Origin: Marinimicrobium alkaliphilum
GTDB taxonomy: Bacteria; Pseudomonadota; Gammaproteobacteria; Pseudomonadales; Cellvibrionaceae
Assembly (NCBI RefSeq): GCF_003259155.1
Contig: NZ_QGMQ01000008.1
Span: 62,001 to 126,000 of the forward strand
Length of the DNA: 64,000 bases
Direction: 5' to 3'
The position numbers and the translations under genes are program-made. The notes under the pieces were generated by a model. It was not told the DNA's origin, searched no databases, and worked only from the letters and a program-made list of their open reading frames with translations. Shown here piece after piece: positions 40,935 to 50,558 of this stretch. Each line of letters opens with the position of its first letter. Within the stretch, counting starts at the first letter, position 1.

Positions 40935-42707
40935 ATGGAGTGGCAAGCCCTTTTATCCCTGGCCCTTACCGTGGGGGCGCTGGTGGTGCTCATTACCACC
41001 CGTATCGCCGCCCACATGGTGATGATGGGGGTACTGGTGATCCTGCTGATTACCGGTGTTCTCGACGCCAGCGAAGGCTTTGCCGGCTTCAGCAACACCG
41101 GCATGATCACTGTTGCGGCCATGTTTGTGGTGGCTGCCGGTGTCCACGGCTCCGGCGCCATCGATTTGCTGGTTCACCATCTCTTGCGTCAGCCCAAAAC
41201 CGTGCGCGGTGCCCAGTTCCGCATTGCCCTGCCGGTGGCCATCCTCAGCGCCTTCCTCAACAACACTCCGGTGGTCGCCACCATGATTCCGGCGATTCGC
41301 AGCTGGAGCAAGCGCATTGATGTGGCGCCGTCCAAGTTGATGATTCCGCTCAGTTACGCGGCGATTCTCGGCGGTACGCTCACCCTGATCGGTACCAGTA
41401 CCAATCTGGTGGTTAGCGGCCAGTATGAGGCGCTCACCGGTGAGACCGGTTTCTCGATCTTCTCCATTACCGCTGTGGGACTCCCGGTGGCGATCGTGGG
41501 GATGCTGTTCATGTTTGCCATTTTCCCCCGGCTGTTGCCCGATCGGCGCGACAAGGCGATGTTCGGCAATCTGCGCGAATTTACCCTGGAAGTGGCAGTG
41601 GCCACTGATGGCCCGCTGGTCGGGCAGACGGTGGCAGAGGCGGGGCTGCGCGATCTCAAGCGCATCTATCTGGTGGAAATTGAGCGTGCCGGTGTGATCG
41701 TACCGGCGGTAGACTCGGGCGAGCCCCTGCAGGCGGGCGATCGCTTGGTGTTTGCTGGGGATACCGAGGCGGTCTCGGACCTGTTGCGCATCAAGGGTAT
41801 TGTGCCCTCCACCAACGGCCAGGAGCCGACCTTGGCGCAGGAGCACCGGGAACGACGCTTGGTGGAAGCCGTGATTTCGCCCCACAGTAACTGTATCAAC
41901 CAGACCATCCGCGACTCCCAGTTCCGTGAGCGCTACGGCGCCGTGGTGCTGGCGGTGGCGCGCAACGGCGAGCGGGTGGCGGGCAATCTCGGCAACACCA
42001 AGCTCAAGCCCGGCGATACTCTGCTGCTGGAGGCGCGCCCGGCCTTTGTCAGCCGTCAGCGTTACAACAAGGAATTCTTGCTGGTCAACGACCTGGGCAC
42101 CGAATCCCCACGCCACCAGCGAGCTTGGCTGGCCTGGGGCATCCTGTTTGCGATTATTGTCGCCGCCGCCACCGGCCTGACCAGCATGCTCAATGCCGCC
42201 CTGGCAGGCGCCGCCGCGATGATTCTGACCGGCTGCTGTTCCGCCCACCAGGCCCAGAAGAGCCTGGATCCGACGGTGCTGCTGACCATCGCCGCTTCGT
42301 TCGCCCTGGGCACGGCGCTCTATAAAACCGGGGTCGCGCAGATGATCGCCGAGCTGGCGGTGGGTCTGAGCGGCGGTCACCCCTGGCTGATCCTGTTGCT
42401 GGTGTACCTGGCGGTGTCGATTCTGACCGAGTCCATCACCAACAACGCGGCGGCCATACTGATGCTGCCAATCGTGCTCGAAATGACCGAAAAGGCCAAT
42501 CTCAACCCCGAGCCCTATGTGTTTGCGATCATGATGGCGGCCTCGGCCAGCTTCGCGACGCCCTTGGGGTATCAAACCAACCTGATGGTCTACGGTCCCG
42601 GGGGCTACAAGTTCACCGACTTCCTGCGCGTGGGGCTGCCCATGAATGCGGTCGTCGGGCTGACCACCGTCGCGGTACTCGCCCTCGGCTGGCCTCTGAC
42701 GCGCTAA
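40935..42707 (+). CDS. SLC13/DASS-type permease with two central RCK-C (TrkA-C) domains
   Basis: 590 residues. Two blocks of helices flank a soluble centre. The N-terminal block holds LNNTPVVATMIPAIRSW and GGTLTLIGTSTNLVVSG; the C-terminal block holds ESITNNAAAILMLPIVLEM and ASFATPLGYQTNLMVYGPGGYKF. This is the inverted repeat signature of Na+/anion symporters. Residues about 215-390 contain two TrkA-C-like modules (EFTLEVAVATDGPLVGQTVAEAGLR..., LVEAVISPHSNCINQTIRDSQF...), giving the SLC13-RCK architecture of sulfate- or dicarboxylate-type permeases. The substrate is unknown. No operon partner is visible. The start has AGGA within the hairpin described at 40879-40927. Confidence 0.85.
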   Translation: MEWQALLSLALTVGALVVLITTRIAAHMVMMGVLVILLITGVLDASEGFAGFSNTGMITVAAMFVVAAGVHGSGAIDLLVHHLLRQPKTVRGAQFRIALPVAILSAFLNNTPVVATMIPAIRSWSKRIDVAPSKLMIPLSYAAILGGTLTLIGTSTNLVVSGQYEALTGETGFSIFSITAVGLPVAIVGMLFMFAIFPRLLPDRRDKAMFGNLREFTLEVAVATDGPLVGQTVAEAGLRDLKRIYLVEIERAGVIVPAVDSGEPLQAGDRLVFAGDTEAVSDLLRIKGIVPSTNGQEPTLAQEHRERRLVEAVISPHSNCINQTIRDSQFRERYGAVVLAVARNGERVAGNLGNTKLKPGDTLLLEARPAFVSRQRYNKEFLLVNDLGTESPRHQRAWLAWGILFAIIVAAATGLTSMLNAALAGAAAMILTGCCSAHQAQKSLDPTVLLTIAASFALGTALYKTGVAQMIAELAVGLSGGHPWLILLLVYLAVSILTESITNNAAAILMLPIVLEMTEKANLNPEPYVFAIMMAASASFATPLGYQTNLMVYGPGGYKFTDFLRVGLPMNAVVGLTTVAVLALGWPLTR

Positions 42708-42763
42708 TCCTCACCGACTGTCATATTTTGTAAATCCCTGTAAATTCGGGGGCGGGTACTATA

Positions 42764-42778
42764 TGATTAACGCAATCA
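42764..42778. promoter_or_regulatory. Uronate-regulon operator candidate 1
   Basis: TGATTAACGCAATCA has perfect TGATT/AATCA arms around AACGC. It lies 102 bp upstream of the GH105 fusion gene. It matches TGATWNACGCWATCA, also found at 50479-50493 (other strand) and 63199-63213, each upstream of a pectin/uronate gene. Confidence 0.65.
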
Positions 42779-42879
42779 ATTTGATAAAACACCGTTACTG
42801 TAGGCTATTCTCTTAAGGGGTCCCTTGGAGAGAGGGGATCGATCAACCATCTGATAACCAAAAAAGGTGAACACCAGTG

Positions 42880-45411
42880 ATGCTAACCACGACCAAAACA
42901 CGGTTTTCCGCCCTGGTGGCGGGTACCGCGCTGCTGGCCCTGGCGGCGGGTTGCGACTCGGATCGCTCGACCCAGACCACCCCGCCGGCCGCGCAAGATG
43001 CCTCGGCCAAGGTGCTGGCCTCGGCCGAGGTGGCCAACCCCACCCATTTCGCGCGTCCGCAAGAACCCATCGAATTCCCGCTGACTGATATCGGTCTGGC
43101 GCTCGACGATCCGCGCGTGGCCGCTTTGGCCGCCGTTGAGAATGGCGAAGTCTTGCCGAGTCAGCTGGTTGATATCAATGGCGACGGTCAGATCGATACT
43201 CTGCTGGTGGCCATCGATTTTGCCCCGGAGCAAATTCGTGACATTGAGATCGTGATTGACGGCACGCTTGCCGCCCAGCGCGATAATCTGCCCAAGCAGA
43301 CGCAAGCCGAAATTTCCCACAAAGTGGGTGGCGAATGGGACGGGCAGAAGTACATCGGCGGTGACTTCCAGAATGTCGATCACCTGGTCCCGCCAGAACA
43401 GTACACCGATCACTCCGAGTGGATCCGTTATGAAGGTCCAGGCATCGAGTCCGACAAAGTCGGCTACCGTGTCTACCTGGATTGGCGCAACGGCTTTGAT
43501 ATTTTCGGTAAGAAAACGCCGGAAATGACGCTTCAGCAAACCGGCTTGGACGGCTACCAGTCCTACCACGAGATGCAGGACTGGGGGATGGATATCCTCA
43601 AGGTCGGTCTGTCTCTGGGCATCGGCGGCTACGGTTTCTGGAACGGCAGTGAGGTTGAGCTGGTATCAGACGTCGATCAGCGCGAAGTCACTATTGTTGA
43701 AGATGGTCCGCTCTACTCTGCGTTCAAAATCGATTACCACGGTTGGGAAATCAATGACCAGAAAGTCGATATGAGCGCGCACCTGGCCATGAATGCCGGC
43801 AGCCGTCTGGTGCACACGCGCCTGACCCTGTCTGAGCAACTGCCGAATATCGCTATCGGGATGGTCAAACACCCGGGCACCGAATTGCTGCAAGGCAATC
43901 TGGATAGTACGGGCTATGCCTGGACCTACACCGCGAGCTGGGGCCAACAGAGCCTGAGCGACGACGACAGCATGCTCGGCATGGCGGTCATTTATCGTCG
44001 CAGCCATCGCACCTCGCAAGTCGAAGACGACAACAGCTACGTTTCGGTCATGCGCACCACCAGCGAAACCCCGGAGATTGGCGAAGTGGAGTACTATTTC
44101 CTCGCGGCCTGGGACGGTGAGCACGGCGATGCCATCACCACCAAAGATGAGTTTGTCGCCTACCTGGATGAGCAGATCGATCGTTTGACCATCACGCCGC
44201 GTATTCGCCTGAACACCGAAATGACCCGCGAGGCCAAAGCCGGTGACAGGACCCCCGAGTGGGCGCTGCAGTGGGCTGAAGGTCTGGCCAGTTCCGAGCT
44301 TGAGCGTAAAACCTGGCTTTATCACGCCGATGGCTGGGACACCAACCGCCGCCGTGTGCCCAAGTTCGAGTACGATATTATCGGCCTGCAACCAATGGCC
44401 TACGACGAACTGAACAAAGTTGCGCCGCGCGATGACTTTGCTCGCGTGCCTTATGAAAACACCGGGACATTCATCACCGATGACGGTGAGATTCGCAACT
44501 ACTCCTTCAACAGCTTCAATATTGACTATGTGAAGCCGGGCGTAGTGGTCTTGCGTCTGTATCAGCAAACTGGCGAGGAAAAGTACCGCAAAGCCGCGGA
44601 TATTCTGCGCGAACAGCTGCGCCAGCACCCGCGCACCAGTGAAGGCGGTTTCTGGCACAAGCAGACCTATCCGCACCAGATCTGGCTAGACGGTGTGTAT
44701 ATGGGCATGCCCTTTATGGCCGAGTACGCCATGATGTTTGAAGAGGGCGAAGAGCAGGAAGCGACGCTGCTGGAAGTGGTCAAAGAGTTCGAGCTGGTGT
44801 ACGAACACCTGCGTGATCCCGAGACCGGCCTCTACTACCACGCTTGGGACGAAGCCCGGGAAATGTTCTGGGCCGACCCGGAAACCGGCCTGTCCCCCAA
44901 CTTCTGGGGTCGTGGCCTGGGCTGGTACGCCATGGCGCTGGTCGACATTCTGGACTTCCTGCCGGAAGATCGTGACGACATGCGTGAGCCGATCCTGCGC
45001 TCTATTCGCGAGCTGGCGCCGGCCCTGGTGGACCATATGGACCCGGAAACCGCGACCTGGTATCAGGTCATGGATCAGCCGAATCGTACCGGTAACTACC
45101 GTGAAGCGTCTGGCTCAGCCATGTTCTCTTACTTCTTCTCCAAAGCGGTGCGCAACGGCTACCTGCCTGAGTCGTACCGCGATGTGGCCGTGCAAGTCTA
45201 TGAAGGTCTGATCGAAGAGTTTGTTCTGGTTCACCCGGATGACACCATCAGCGTGGTGAATCAGTGCCTGGTAGGCGGCCTGGGTTTCGGCCGCGACGGC
45301 AGCTTCGACTACTACATGACCGAGCGGGTTGTACGCAATGACCCCAAAGGCAACGGCCCCTTCATTCTGGCGGGCATTGAAACCTACCGCCTCTTGAAAG
45401 AAGAACAATAA
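42880..45411 (+). CDS. Lipoprotein fusing DUF4861 to a GH105 unsaturated uronyl hydrolase
   Basis: 843 residues with a lipobox LAAGC near residue 25. Residues about 65-435 form a DUF4861 beta-sandwich (DHSEWIRYEGPGIESDKVGYRVYLDW, split by family-typical aromatic repeats). From about 437 comes a GH105/GH88-type alpha/alpha barrel with the expected WLDGVYMGMPFMAEYA (catalytic Asp), a second acidic site in YHAWDEAREMFWADPETG, and FWGRGLGWYAMALVDIL. GH105 enzymes release unsaturated uronate from pectin or rhamnogalacturonan lyase products, which rearranges to the KduI substrate. ATG at 42880 (AAGGTGA 9 bp before) is preferred to the GTG at 42877. First gene of the GH105-kduI-kduD unit. Confidence 0.87.
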   Translation: MLTTTKTRFSALVAGTALLALAAGCDSDRSTQTTPPAAQDASAKVLASAEVANPTHFARPQEPIEFPLTDIGLALDDPRVAALAAVENGEVLPSQLVDINGDGQIDTLLVAIDFAPEQIRDIEIVIDGTLAAQRDNLPKQTQAEISHKVGGEWDGQKYIGGDFQNVDHLVPPEQYTDHSEWIRYEGPGIESDKVGYRVYLDWRNGFDIFGKKTPEMTLQQTGLDGYQSYHEMQDWGMDILKVGLSLGIGGYGFWNGSEVELVSDVDQREVTIVEDGPLYSAFKIDYHGWEINDQKVDMSAHLAMNAGSRLVHTRLTLSEQLPNIAIGMVKHPGTELLQGNLDSTGYAWTYTASWGQQSLSDDDSMLGMAVIYRRSHRTSQVEDDNSYVSVMRTTSETPEIGEVEYYFLAAWDGEHGDAITTKDEFVAYLDEQIDRLTITPRIRLNTEMTREAKAGDRTPEWALQWAEGLASSELERKTWLYHADGWDTNRRRVPKFEYDIIGLQPMAYDELNKVAPRDDFARVPYENTGTFITDDGEIRNYSFNSFNIDYVKPGVVVLRLYQQTGEEKYRKAADILREQLRQHPRTSEGGFWHKQTYPHQIWLDGVYMGMPFMAEYAMMFEEGEEQEATLLEVVKEFELVYEHLRDPETGLYYHAWDEAREMFWADPETGLSPNFWGRGLGWYAMALVDILDFLPEDRDDMREPILRSIRELAPALVDHMDPETATWYQVMDQPNRTGNYREASGSAMFSYFFSKAVRNGYLPESYRDVAVQVYEGLIEEFVLVHPDDTISVVNQCLVGGLGFGRDGSFDYYMTERVVRNDPKGNGPFILAGIETYRLLKEEQ

Positions 45412-45417
45412 GCACGA

Positions 45418-45434
45418 GCGCGCCTTGGGCGCGC
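45418..45434 (+). other. Intercistronic hairpin between the GH105 fusion and kduI
   Basis: GCGCGCC (45418-45424) and GGCGCGC (45428-45434) form a perfect 7-bp stem with a TTG loop. A second stem AAAACTCG/CGAGTTTT (45446-45487) encloses another GC-rich stretch. No U-tract of terminator type follows the first; RNA processing or stability is as likely as attenuation. Confidence 0.35.
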
Positions 45435-45530
45435 CAACCGTGCCCAAAACTCGGTTGCAAGCCCTTGCGGGCGGGCAGTCGAGTTTTCTGTTGTTGGGAC
45501 ACACATCCACTGTTATGACAGGTGTAAGCC

Positions 45531-46370
45531 ATGAAAATTATTGAAGAGCGTTTTGCCGTTCATATGGACGACTTCAAGCACTACGATACCGAAAAGCTGC
45601 GCAAGCACTTTTTGATTGAAAAAATCTTTGCCGACGATGAAGTGCTGTTTACCTACACCCACTACGAGCGCATCATGGTGGGCGGCGCCAGGCCGGTCAA
45701 CAAAACCATTGCGCTCGACCCGGTGTATCAACAGAAAGCCGATCACTTTCTCGACCGGCGTGAACTGGGTGCCATCAACGTCGGTGGCAAGGGTGTGATC
45801 AGCGTTGACGGCACCGAGTACGAGATGGACTTTAAAAATGCCCTCTATATTGGCCGTGGTGCCAAAGAGGTTACTTTCCGGAGTGTCGATCCCAAGCAGC
45901 CAGCCAAGTTTTATATGAACTCGGCGCCGGCCCATCACGCCTATCCAACCAAAAAAGTTGGTATGGAAGACGCCAAAGTGCTGGAAATGGGCTCCTCGGA
46001 AACCTGCAACGAGCGGCGCATCAACCAGCTGCTGATCCACGGCGTGGTCGAGACCTGCCAGCTGCAGATGGGGATGACCGAGCTGCAACCGGGCAGCATC
46101 TGGAACACTATGCCGGTACACACCCACAGCCGCCGGATGGAAGCCTACTTTTACTTCAATGTGCCGGAAGATCAGGCCGTTTGCCATTTTATGGGCCCGA
46201 AAGAAGAAACCCGCCACTTGTGGATTCACAATGAGCAGGCGGTCGTGTCCCCGCCCTGGTCCATGCACTCCGGCGTGGGTACCGCCCACTACACCTTTAT
46301 TTGGGGTATGGCCGGCGAGAACCTGGATTACACCGATATGGATTTCCATCAGCCCAACGAGTTGCGTTAA
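45531..46370 (+). CDS. kduI: 5-dehydro-4-deoxy-D-glucuronate isomerase
   Basis: 279 residues, the standard KduI length. It isomerises 5-keto-4-deoxyuronate (from unsaturated galacturonate) to 2,5-diketo-3-deoxygluconate in the cytoplasm. The cupin metal site is readable as MPVHTHSRRMEAYFYFNVP with His/His/Glu ligands, plus the C-terminal His in SPPWSMHSGVGT. The N-terminus MKIIEERFAVHMDDFKHYDTE is characteristic. It lies 119 bp after the GH105 gene and 51 bp before kduD, so these three follow the pathway order. Confidence 0.95.
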   Translation: MKIIEERFAVHMDDFKHYDTEKLRKHFLIEKIFADDEVLFTYTHYERIMVGGARPVNKTIALDPVYQQKADHFLDRRELGAINVGGKGVISVDGTEYEMDFKNALYIGRGAKEVTFRSVDPKQPAKFYMNSAPAHHAYPTKKVGMEDAKVLEMGSSETCNERRINQLLIHGVVETCQLQMGMTELQPGSIWNTMPVHTHSRRMEAYFYFNVPEDQAVCHFMGPKEETRHLWIHNEQAVVSPPWSMHSGVGTAHYTFIWGMAGENLDYTDMDFHQPNELR

Positions 46371-46421
46371 GCTTGGTTCTGAGCGAGATTGAAAGATAGA
46401 CTACCCAATTAGGAGAGAGTA

Positions 46422-47216
46422 ATGAGTCATCCCCTGTTTGATTTGAATGGAAAGGTGGCCCTGGTTACCGGTGCCACCCACGGCTTGGGCATGGCTATAG
46501 CCATGGGGCTGGGCAGCGCTGGAGCCACCATCGTGGTCAACGGTCGCTCATCGCAAGAGAAGATCGACAAGGCTGTGAAGGAGTACGAAGCGGCGGGCTA
46601 CAAAGCCGTGGGTTATCGCTTTGATGTCACCGACGAGGCACAAGTGATTGCGGCGGTGGACAAGATCGAGAAAGAAGTTGGTCCTATCGATATCCTGGTC
46701 AACAATGCCGGTATCATCAAGCGCGTCCCCATGCTTGATATGCCAGTGGAAGAATTCAAGGAAGTGATCGACACCAACCTGGTGGGCGTGTTTACCATGA
46801 CCCGCCCGGTGGCCAAACGTATGGTGGAGCGCCGCCAGGGCAAGATCATCAATATCTGCTCGATGATGAGCGAGCTGGGCCGCAATTCCGTGGGCGCCTA
46901 CGCGGCCTCCAAGGGTGGTTTGAAAATGCTGACCCGCAACATGGCCACCGAGTGGGCCAAGCACAATGTGCAGGTCAACGGCATTGGCCCCGGTTACTTC
47001 GCGACCAGTCAGACCGCGCCGATTCGCGTTGATGGCAACCCCATGAACGAGTTTATTATCAGCCGCACGCCGGCCGGTAAGTGGGGCGATCCGGATGATC
47101 TTCAGGGTGCAGCGGTCTTCCTGTCATCGAAGGCCAGTGATTTTGTCACCGGTCAGATCGTTTATGTTGACGGCGGTATCCTTGCGACTATTGGTAAGCC
47201 CAGTAACGAAGACTAG
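46422..47216 (+). CDS. kduD: 2-deoxy-D-gluconate 3-dehydrogenase (KDG-forming)
   Basis: 264 residues, a classical short-chain dehydrogenase. The NAD-binding motif TGATHGLGMAIA, the NNAG motif, catalytic Ser in NICSMMSEL and YAASKGG (Tyr-Xaa-Xaa-Xaa-Lys) are intact. It reduces 2,5-diketo-3-deoxygluconate to KDG with NADH. A clear GGAGAGAG ribosome-binding site precedes the ATG. It is the last gene of the unit and is followed by a strong terminator. The KDG product would be used by kdgK at 60607-61548. Confidence 0.93.
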   Translation: MSHPLFDLNGKVALVTGATHGLGMAIAMGLGSAGATIVVNGRSSQEKIDKAVKEYEAAGYKAVGYRFDVTDEAQVIAAVDKIEKEVGPIDILVNNAGIIKRVPMLDMPVEEFKEVIDTNLVGVFTMTRPVAKRMVERRQGKIINICSMMSELGRNSVGAYAASKGGLKMLTRNMATEWAKHNVQVNGIGPGYFATSQTAPIRVDGNPMNEFIISRTPAGKWGDPDDLQGAAVFLSSKASDFVTGQIVYVDGGILATIGKPSNED

Positions 47217-47237
47217 ACTTCGCGATTGGCACGCATT

Positions 47238-47270
47238 AAAAAACCCGGCTGCTTCCAGCCGGGTTTTTTT
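47238..47270. terminator. Bidirectional intrinsic terminator between kduD and the TonB receptor gene
   Basis: CCCGGCTG (47244-47251) and CAGCCGGG (47256-47263) form a perfect stem around CTTC, with six A residues before and seven T residues after. It can end transcription of both convergent genes. Confidence 0.93.
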
Positions 47271-47325
47271 GTTGCTGGTGATCAGAGTCGCCGAGCTCAC
47301 TCGGCGGTCTGATCAGGAAGGCTCG

Positions 47326-50184
47326 TTAAAAGCTACCACGGATGCCAACCATGAACTGCCGGCCGCTATGCATGTAGTTTACCGGCAGGTTGTTGTCGAC
47401 ACCGACCCAGTCACTTTCGAAGGTATCCAGCATGTTAAGCGCTTCGAAGGAAACGGTTAGGCTGTCGTTGACATGGTAGAAAGCAGACATGTCCAGGTAG
47501 GCAGCAGCCTTTCTGCCTTCGGAGTCAAGACCGTTTCTGTTACCGGTCGCCAACAGGTACTCATCGCGCCAGTTGTAAGACAGGCGAGTACCCCAGTCGT
47601 CTACTTCATAGTAAGTGACTACGTTGAAGGAGTGCTTGGAGATACCAGTCCGTCCGGCAGATATGGTCTGTCCGCCGAAAGTGTACTCCTGCTTGGCGTC
47701 GATAAAGGTATAGTTAGCTGCTATACCGGTGTTGCTTAGAATGCCTGGCAGGTTAGTGAACGGCTGTTGGTACACCAGTTCTGCGCCCAGGAGGTCGTCA
47801 CCGCGGGAGTTTGTCGGTGTATTGAAAACAAACTCGTCTTCGGGAGCAAAACGACCGTCGTCAATAAACGCCTGAAGGTTGTAGTTGGTGATTTCCTGAG
47901 CAGTGAGCGGACGAGATGTGCTCTCACGGGAAATGTCTGTTGTCAGATCTTTCCAGAAAACGGTGCCACCCAGTACGGCATCGTTGGCAAAGTACCACTC
48001 CAGACCCAAATCTACCTGATCGGCGCGATAGGGCTCCAAGCTGGGATTACCGGTTGCTACAGTGCCGTTAAATACACTGATATTGACCGCTGTTGACAGG
48101 TTGGATAGCGGAGCACGTGTCAGCGCGCGCGAGAAGCTGAAGCGGCCGACCAGGTCGTCGGTAATATCCAGAGCCAGATTCAATGACGGCAGAACATCGG
48201 TGTAGCTACCTTCCTGATTGACGAAATAGTTCAGGGGATTGGGCCGCTCACCCGTAGGTAGCGCGGTCGCATTGGTGAGGGCATCAATGACAGTGTCGTC
48301 ATAAGCGCCAGCGTCCTCGGCAAATACCAAGGTGTTGAATACGCTTGAGGTGGTCTCTGTATGAGCGATACGTAAACCTGAATTACCTCGCAGGGTTCTA
48401 CCCAGGAACTCGGATTCCCAATCAATCTGGATGTAACCGCTGGTGATTTCCTCGGTGACGCCAAAGGAGCGCGCGCCATCAACCAGAGGGTTAGCGGGAT
48501 CATAGATCACGGCAGTGCCAGCATCGTTCAGGACCGGCGCTTGACCACCGCCAAATTCGGCCATGAACGCATTGTAGTCGGGCGACAACCAGGAGCTGCT
48601 TCTGGGGAACTCGGCGGGAGCGCCCAGGCCGCTACCAAAGTTGGTAAACGGCATATTCTGGGTCAGTCCATCGACTGAGCCATCGGGTCCGTTGAAGTAC
48701 GACTCTTGGGCCCCTGAGGAGCGGGCGTCAACGGTATTCATTTCAAACTTTCTGTACGCCAGGCCAAAAGACAGGCTGGAGGTGTAATCCAGAGAGTAGT
48801 TGAAATCAACCTTGGCAGTGTTGTTCTTGTTCTCGATCTCCGCAGAGCGCAGACGGAACAGGCTCATGCCGTAGTGGTCGCTATTGGTCGTGTCCCAGCT
48901 GCTGGCGTCGGCGGGGTTCGCGTCAAACCAGAGGTGAGGGATGTCCATGTTGCGGGTAGCGCTTGTCTGGGCTGTGTCCCGGGGATCCAGGCCGTTCACA
49001 TAGCTGTAGGCAAAGCGTCCGTCTGTCGCCATGCCCATGGTGTTCTCAACGGGTTTGGAGAAGTCCGACTGGCCGGTGCCAACCAGTGCGGACATTGTCC
49101 AGTTATCGCTGAGAGCCCAGTCGCTCTTGACGGTAAGTTGATAAAAGTCATTTTTGGCTTCTTCGCGGACAGCTTCAGACATAACCCGGACGTTTTCCAG
49201 GCTGGCAGCGACAATTTCAGGCTCGCCACCGGTATTGGTGTCAAGCACCAAGTGCTGCGGCTGAATGCTACCTGTAGCGGTCTGCATTGCGGCCTGGAAC
49301 TCATAGGAATCGCGAGCGGAGTCCAGCTTGGCGACCAGCAGGTCCGCAGTCAATTCAAAGTCATCGTTGGGACGGAACTGAAAAGAGGTGGTAATCCCGA
49401 GCCGCTCTTGACTGGTGGATCGAGTGGATGCGCGAGGGATCCGGGGGAAAAAGCCGTCGCCGCCGTTCAGCGCATCATTTTCCTGCCAGCGTACCGTGGT
49501 GTGACCATCGACTCGGACGTCGCGCTCGCTGTAGGCCAGTGATACCAGCAGGCCCATGGTGTCGTCAGCAAAGGTATTACTGGCCATTACCGCCACGCGC
49601 GGCGTCAGCTCTTCGTTCAGGTCGTTGTACAGCCCCTGAGCCGAGAAGAAGGTGTTAAAGCCGTCGAAATCAAAAGGCTTGGAGGTATGTAAGTCAATTC
49701 CCCCCGCCAGGCCGCGCTCGTTGCGCGACTCCTGAGTCTTGTGTACATCGATACGGTTAAAGAGTTCGGACGCAAAAACGTTAAAGTCAAAAGCACGACC
49801 GGTGTTTCGGTTCGAGCCGCCCAGGCCGTCAGTGGCGGACGCAGACTCCATGCCGTTGATGGTCACGCGGTTGAACTCGGGGCCAAGGCCTCGCAGAGAT
49901 ACCTGGCGGCCTTCGCCAGCTTCTCGTGTGATAGCAACGCCTGGGACCCGCTGCAGAGAGTCTGCAAGGTTCATATCGGGTAGCTTGCCGATGTCTTCAG
50001 ACATGATGCTGTCTTGTGAACCAACGGCCGTGCGCTTCTGGTTCAGCGCGTTGGCCAGACTGTCCCGAAAACTGCCGGTAACAATCACTTCTTCGAGAAT
50101 ATCGGAATCTTGGGCTTGCGCTACGGCCGGGACGGCCGAAACCGCCATTGCGAGCACCAAAGGCTTGATGGTGAAATGTTTCAT
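47326..50184 (-). CDS. TonB-dependent receptor, probable oligogalacturonide/pectin oligomer importer
   Basis: 952 residues. A signal peptide (MKHFTIKPLVLAMAVSAVPAVAQAQ), a TonB box-like EEVIVTG, a plug domain with SEDIGKLPDMNLADSLQRVPGVAI and SLRGLGPEFNRVTINGMES, and a barrel ending MVGIRGSF. The plug class (sugar-specific receptors with the RGLGPEFNRVTING motif) is common for polysaccharide uptake in Alteromonadales/Cellvibrionales. It sits between kduD and uxaA and shares the 375-bp divergent region with uxaA, which contains an operator of the uronate type; pectin fragments are the likely cargo (inference). GGGGAGA precedes the ATG. Confidence 0.85.
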   Translation of the reverse strand: MKHFTIKPLVLAMAVSAVPAVAQAQDSDILEEVIVTGSFRDSLANALNQKRTAVGSQDSIMSEDIGKLPDMNLADSLQRVPGVAITREAGEGRQVSLRGLGPEFNRVTINGMESASATDGLGGSNRNTGRAFDFNVFASELFNRIDVHKTQESRNERGLAGGIDLHTSKPFDFDGFNTFFSAQGLYNDLNEELTPRVAVMASNTFADDTMGLLVSLAYSERDVRVDGHTTVRWQENDALNGGDGFFPRIPRASTRSTSQERLGITTSFQFRPNDDFELTADLLVAKLDSARDSYEFQAAMQTATGSIQPQHLVLDTNTGGEPEIVAASLENVRVMSEAVREEAKNDFYQLTVKSDWALSDNWTMSALVGTGQSDFSKPVENTMGMATDGRFAYSYVNGLDPRDTAQTSATRNMDIPHLWFDANPADASSWDTTNSDHYGMSLFRLRSAEIENKNNTAKVDFNYSLDYTSSLSFGLAYRKFEMNTVDARSSGAQESYFNGPDGSVDGLTQNMPFTNFGSGLGAPAEFPRSSSWLSPDYNAFMAEFGGGQAPVLNDAGTAVIYDPANPLVDGARSFGVTEEITSGYIQIDWESEFLGRTLRGNSGLRIAHTETTSSVFNTLVFAEDAGAYDDTVIDALTNATALPTGERPNPLNYFVNQEGSYTDVLPSLNLALDITDDLVGRFSFSRALTRAPLSNLSTAVNISVFNGTVATGNPSLEPYRADQVDLGLEWYFANDAVLGGTVFWKDLTTDISRESTSRPLTAQEITNYNLQAFIDDGRFAPEDEFVFNTPTNSRGDDLLGAELVYQQPFTNLPGILSNTGIAANYTFIDAKQEYTFGGQTISAGRTGISKHSFNVVTYYEVDDWGTRLSYNWRDEYLLATGNRNGLDSEGRKAAAYLDMSAFYHVNDSLTVSFEALNMLDTFESDWVGVDNNLPVNYMHSGRQFMVGIRGSF

Positions 50185-50558
50185 GGTGTTTGTCTCCCCA
50201 CATTTATTTTTTGTGATTGGCTAGGCTAAGCCTTGTTATAGCAGGCCTAACTTGGCCAGTGCGCGGCAATCATGGCACAGAATAACAAGACTGACAACAA
50301 TGCCAAAAACGCCATGATAGCGTCGATCAATTGGGGGTTATGGCGACACATCGCGGAGATGGCGTCATTTTCATTTTGTCGGTAATAAGGTTTTTTTGAC
50401 CAGAAGGTGTGGCAAATTCACCCTATTTTCCCCAAAAATCAAAAGCTTAATGCTTGCGCAATCATGAACAGGTCGTCATGATTGCGTAAATCAAAGTGGG
50501 GTGATAGCATGTTGATAAATTACCGATCAACCCGCATATTTTTACAGGCAGCCGAATT
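50185..50558. other. Divergent control region between TonB receptor and uxaA
   Basis: A 374-bp AT-richer gap. Besides the operator at 50479-50493 it contains a longer inverted repeat, TTGCGCAATCATGA (around 50454-50467) against TCATGATTGCGTAA (50476-50489) with one mismatch, which overlaps the operator. No convincing ORF was seen. Confidence 0.55.
50479..50493. promoter_or_regulatory. Uronate-regulon operator candidate 2
   Basis: TGATTGCGTAAATCA; its reverse complement TGATTTACGCAATCA fits TGATWNACGCWATCA exactly. It is 66 bp before the uxaA start and within the region shared with the TonB receptor gene. Confidence 0.65.

Noticed and set aside
40953-42575. 540-residue minus-strand ORF
   Set aside because: Antisense shadow of the SLC13 permease; rich in His, Gln and Arg with no membrane pattern.
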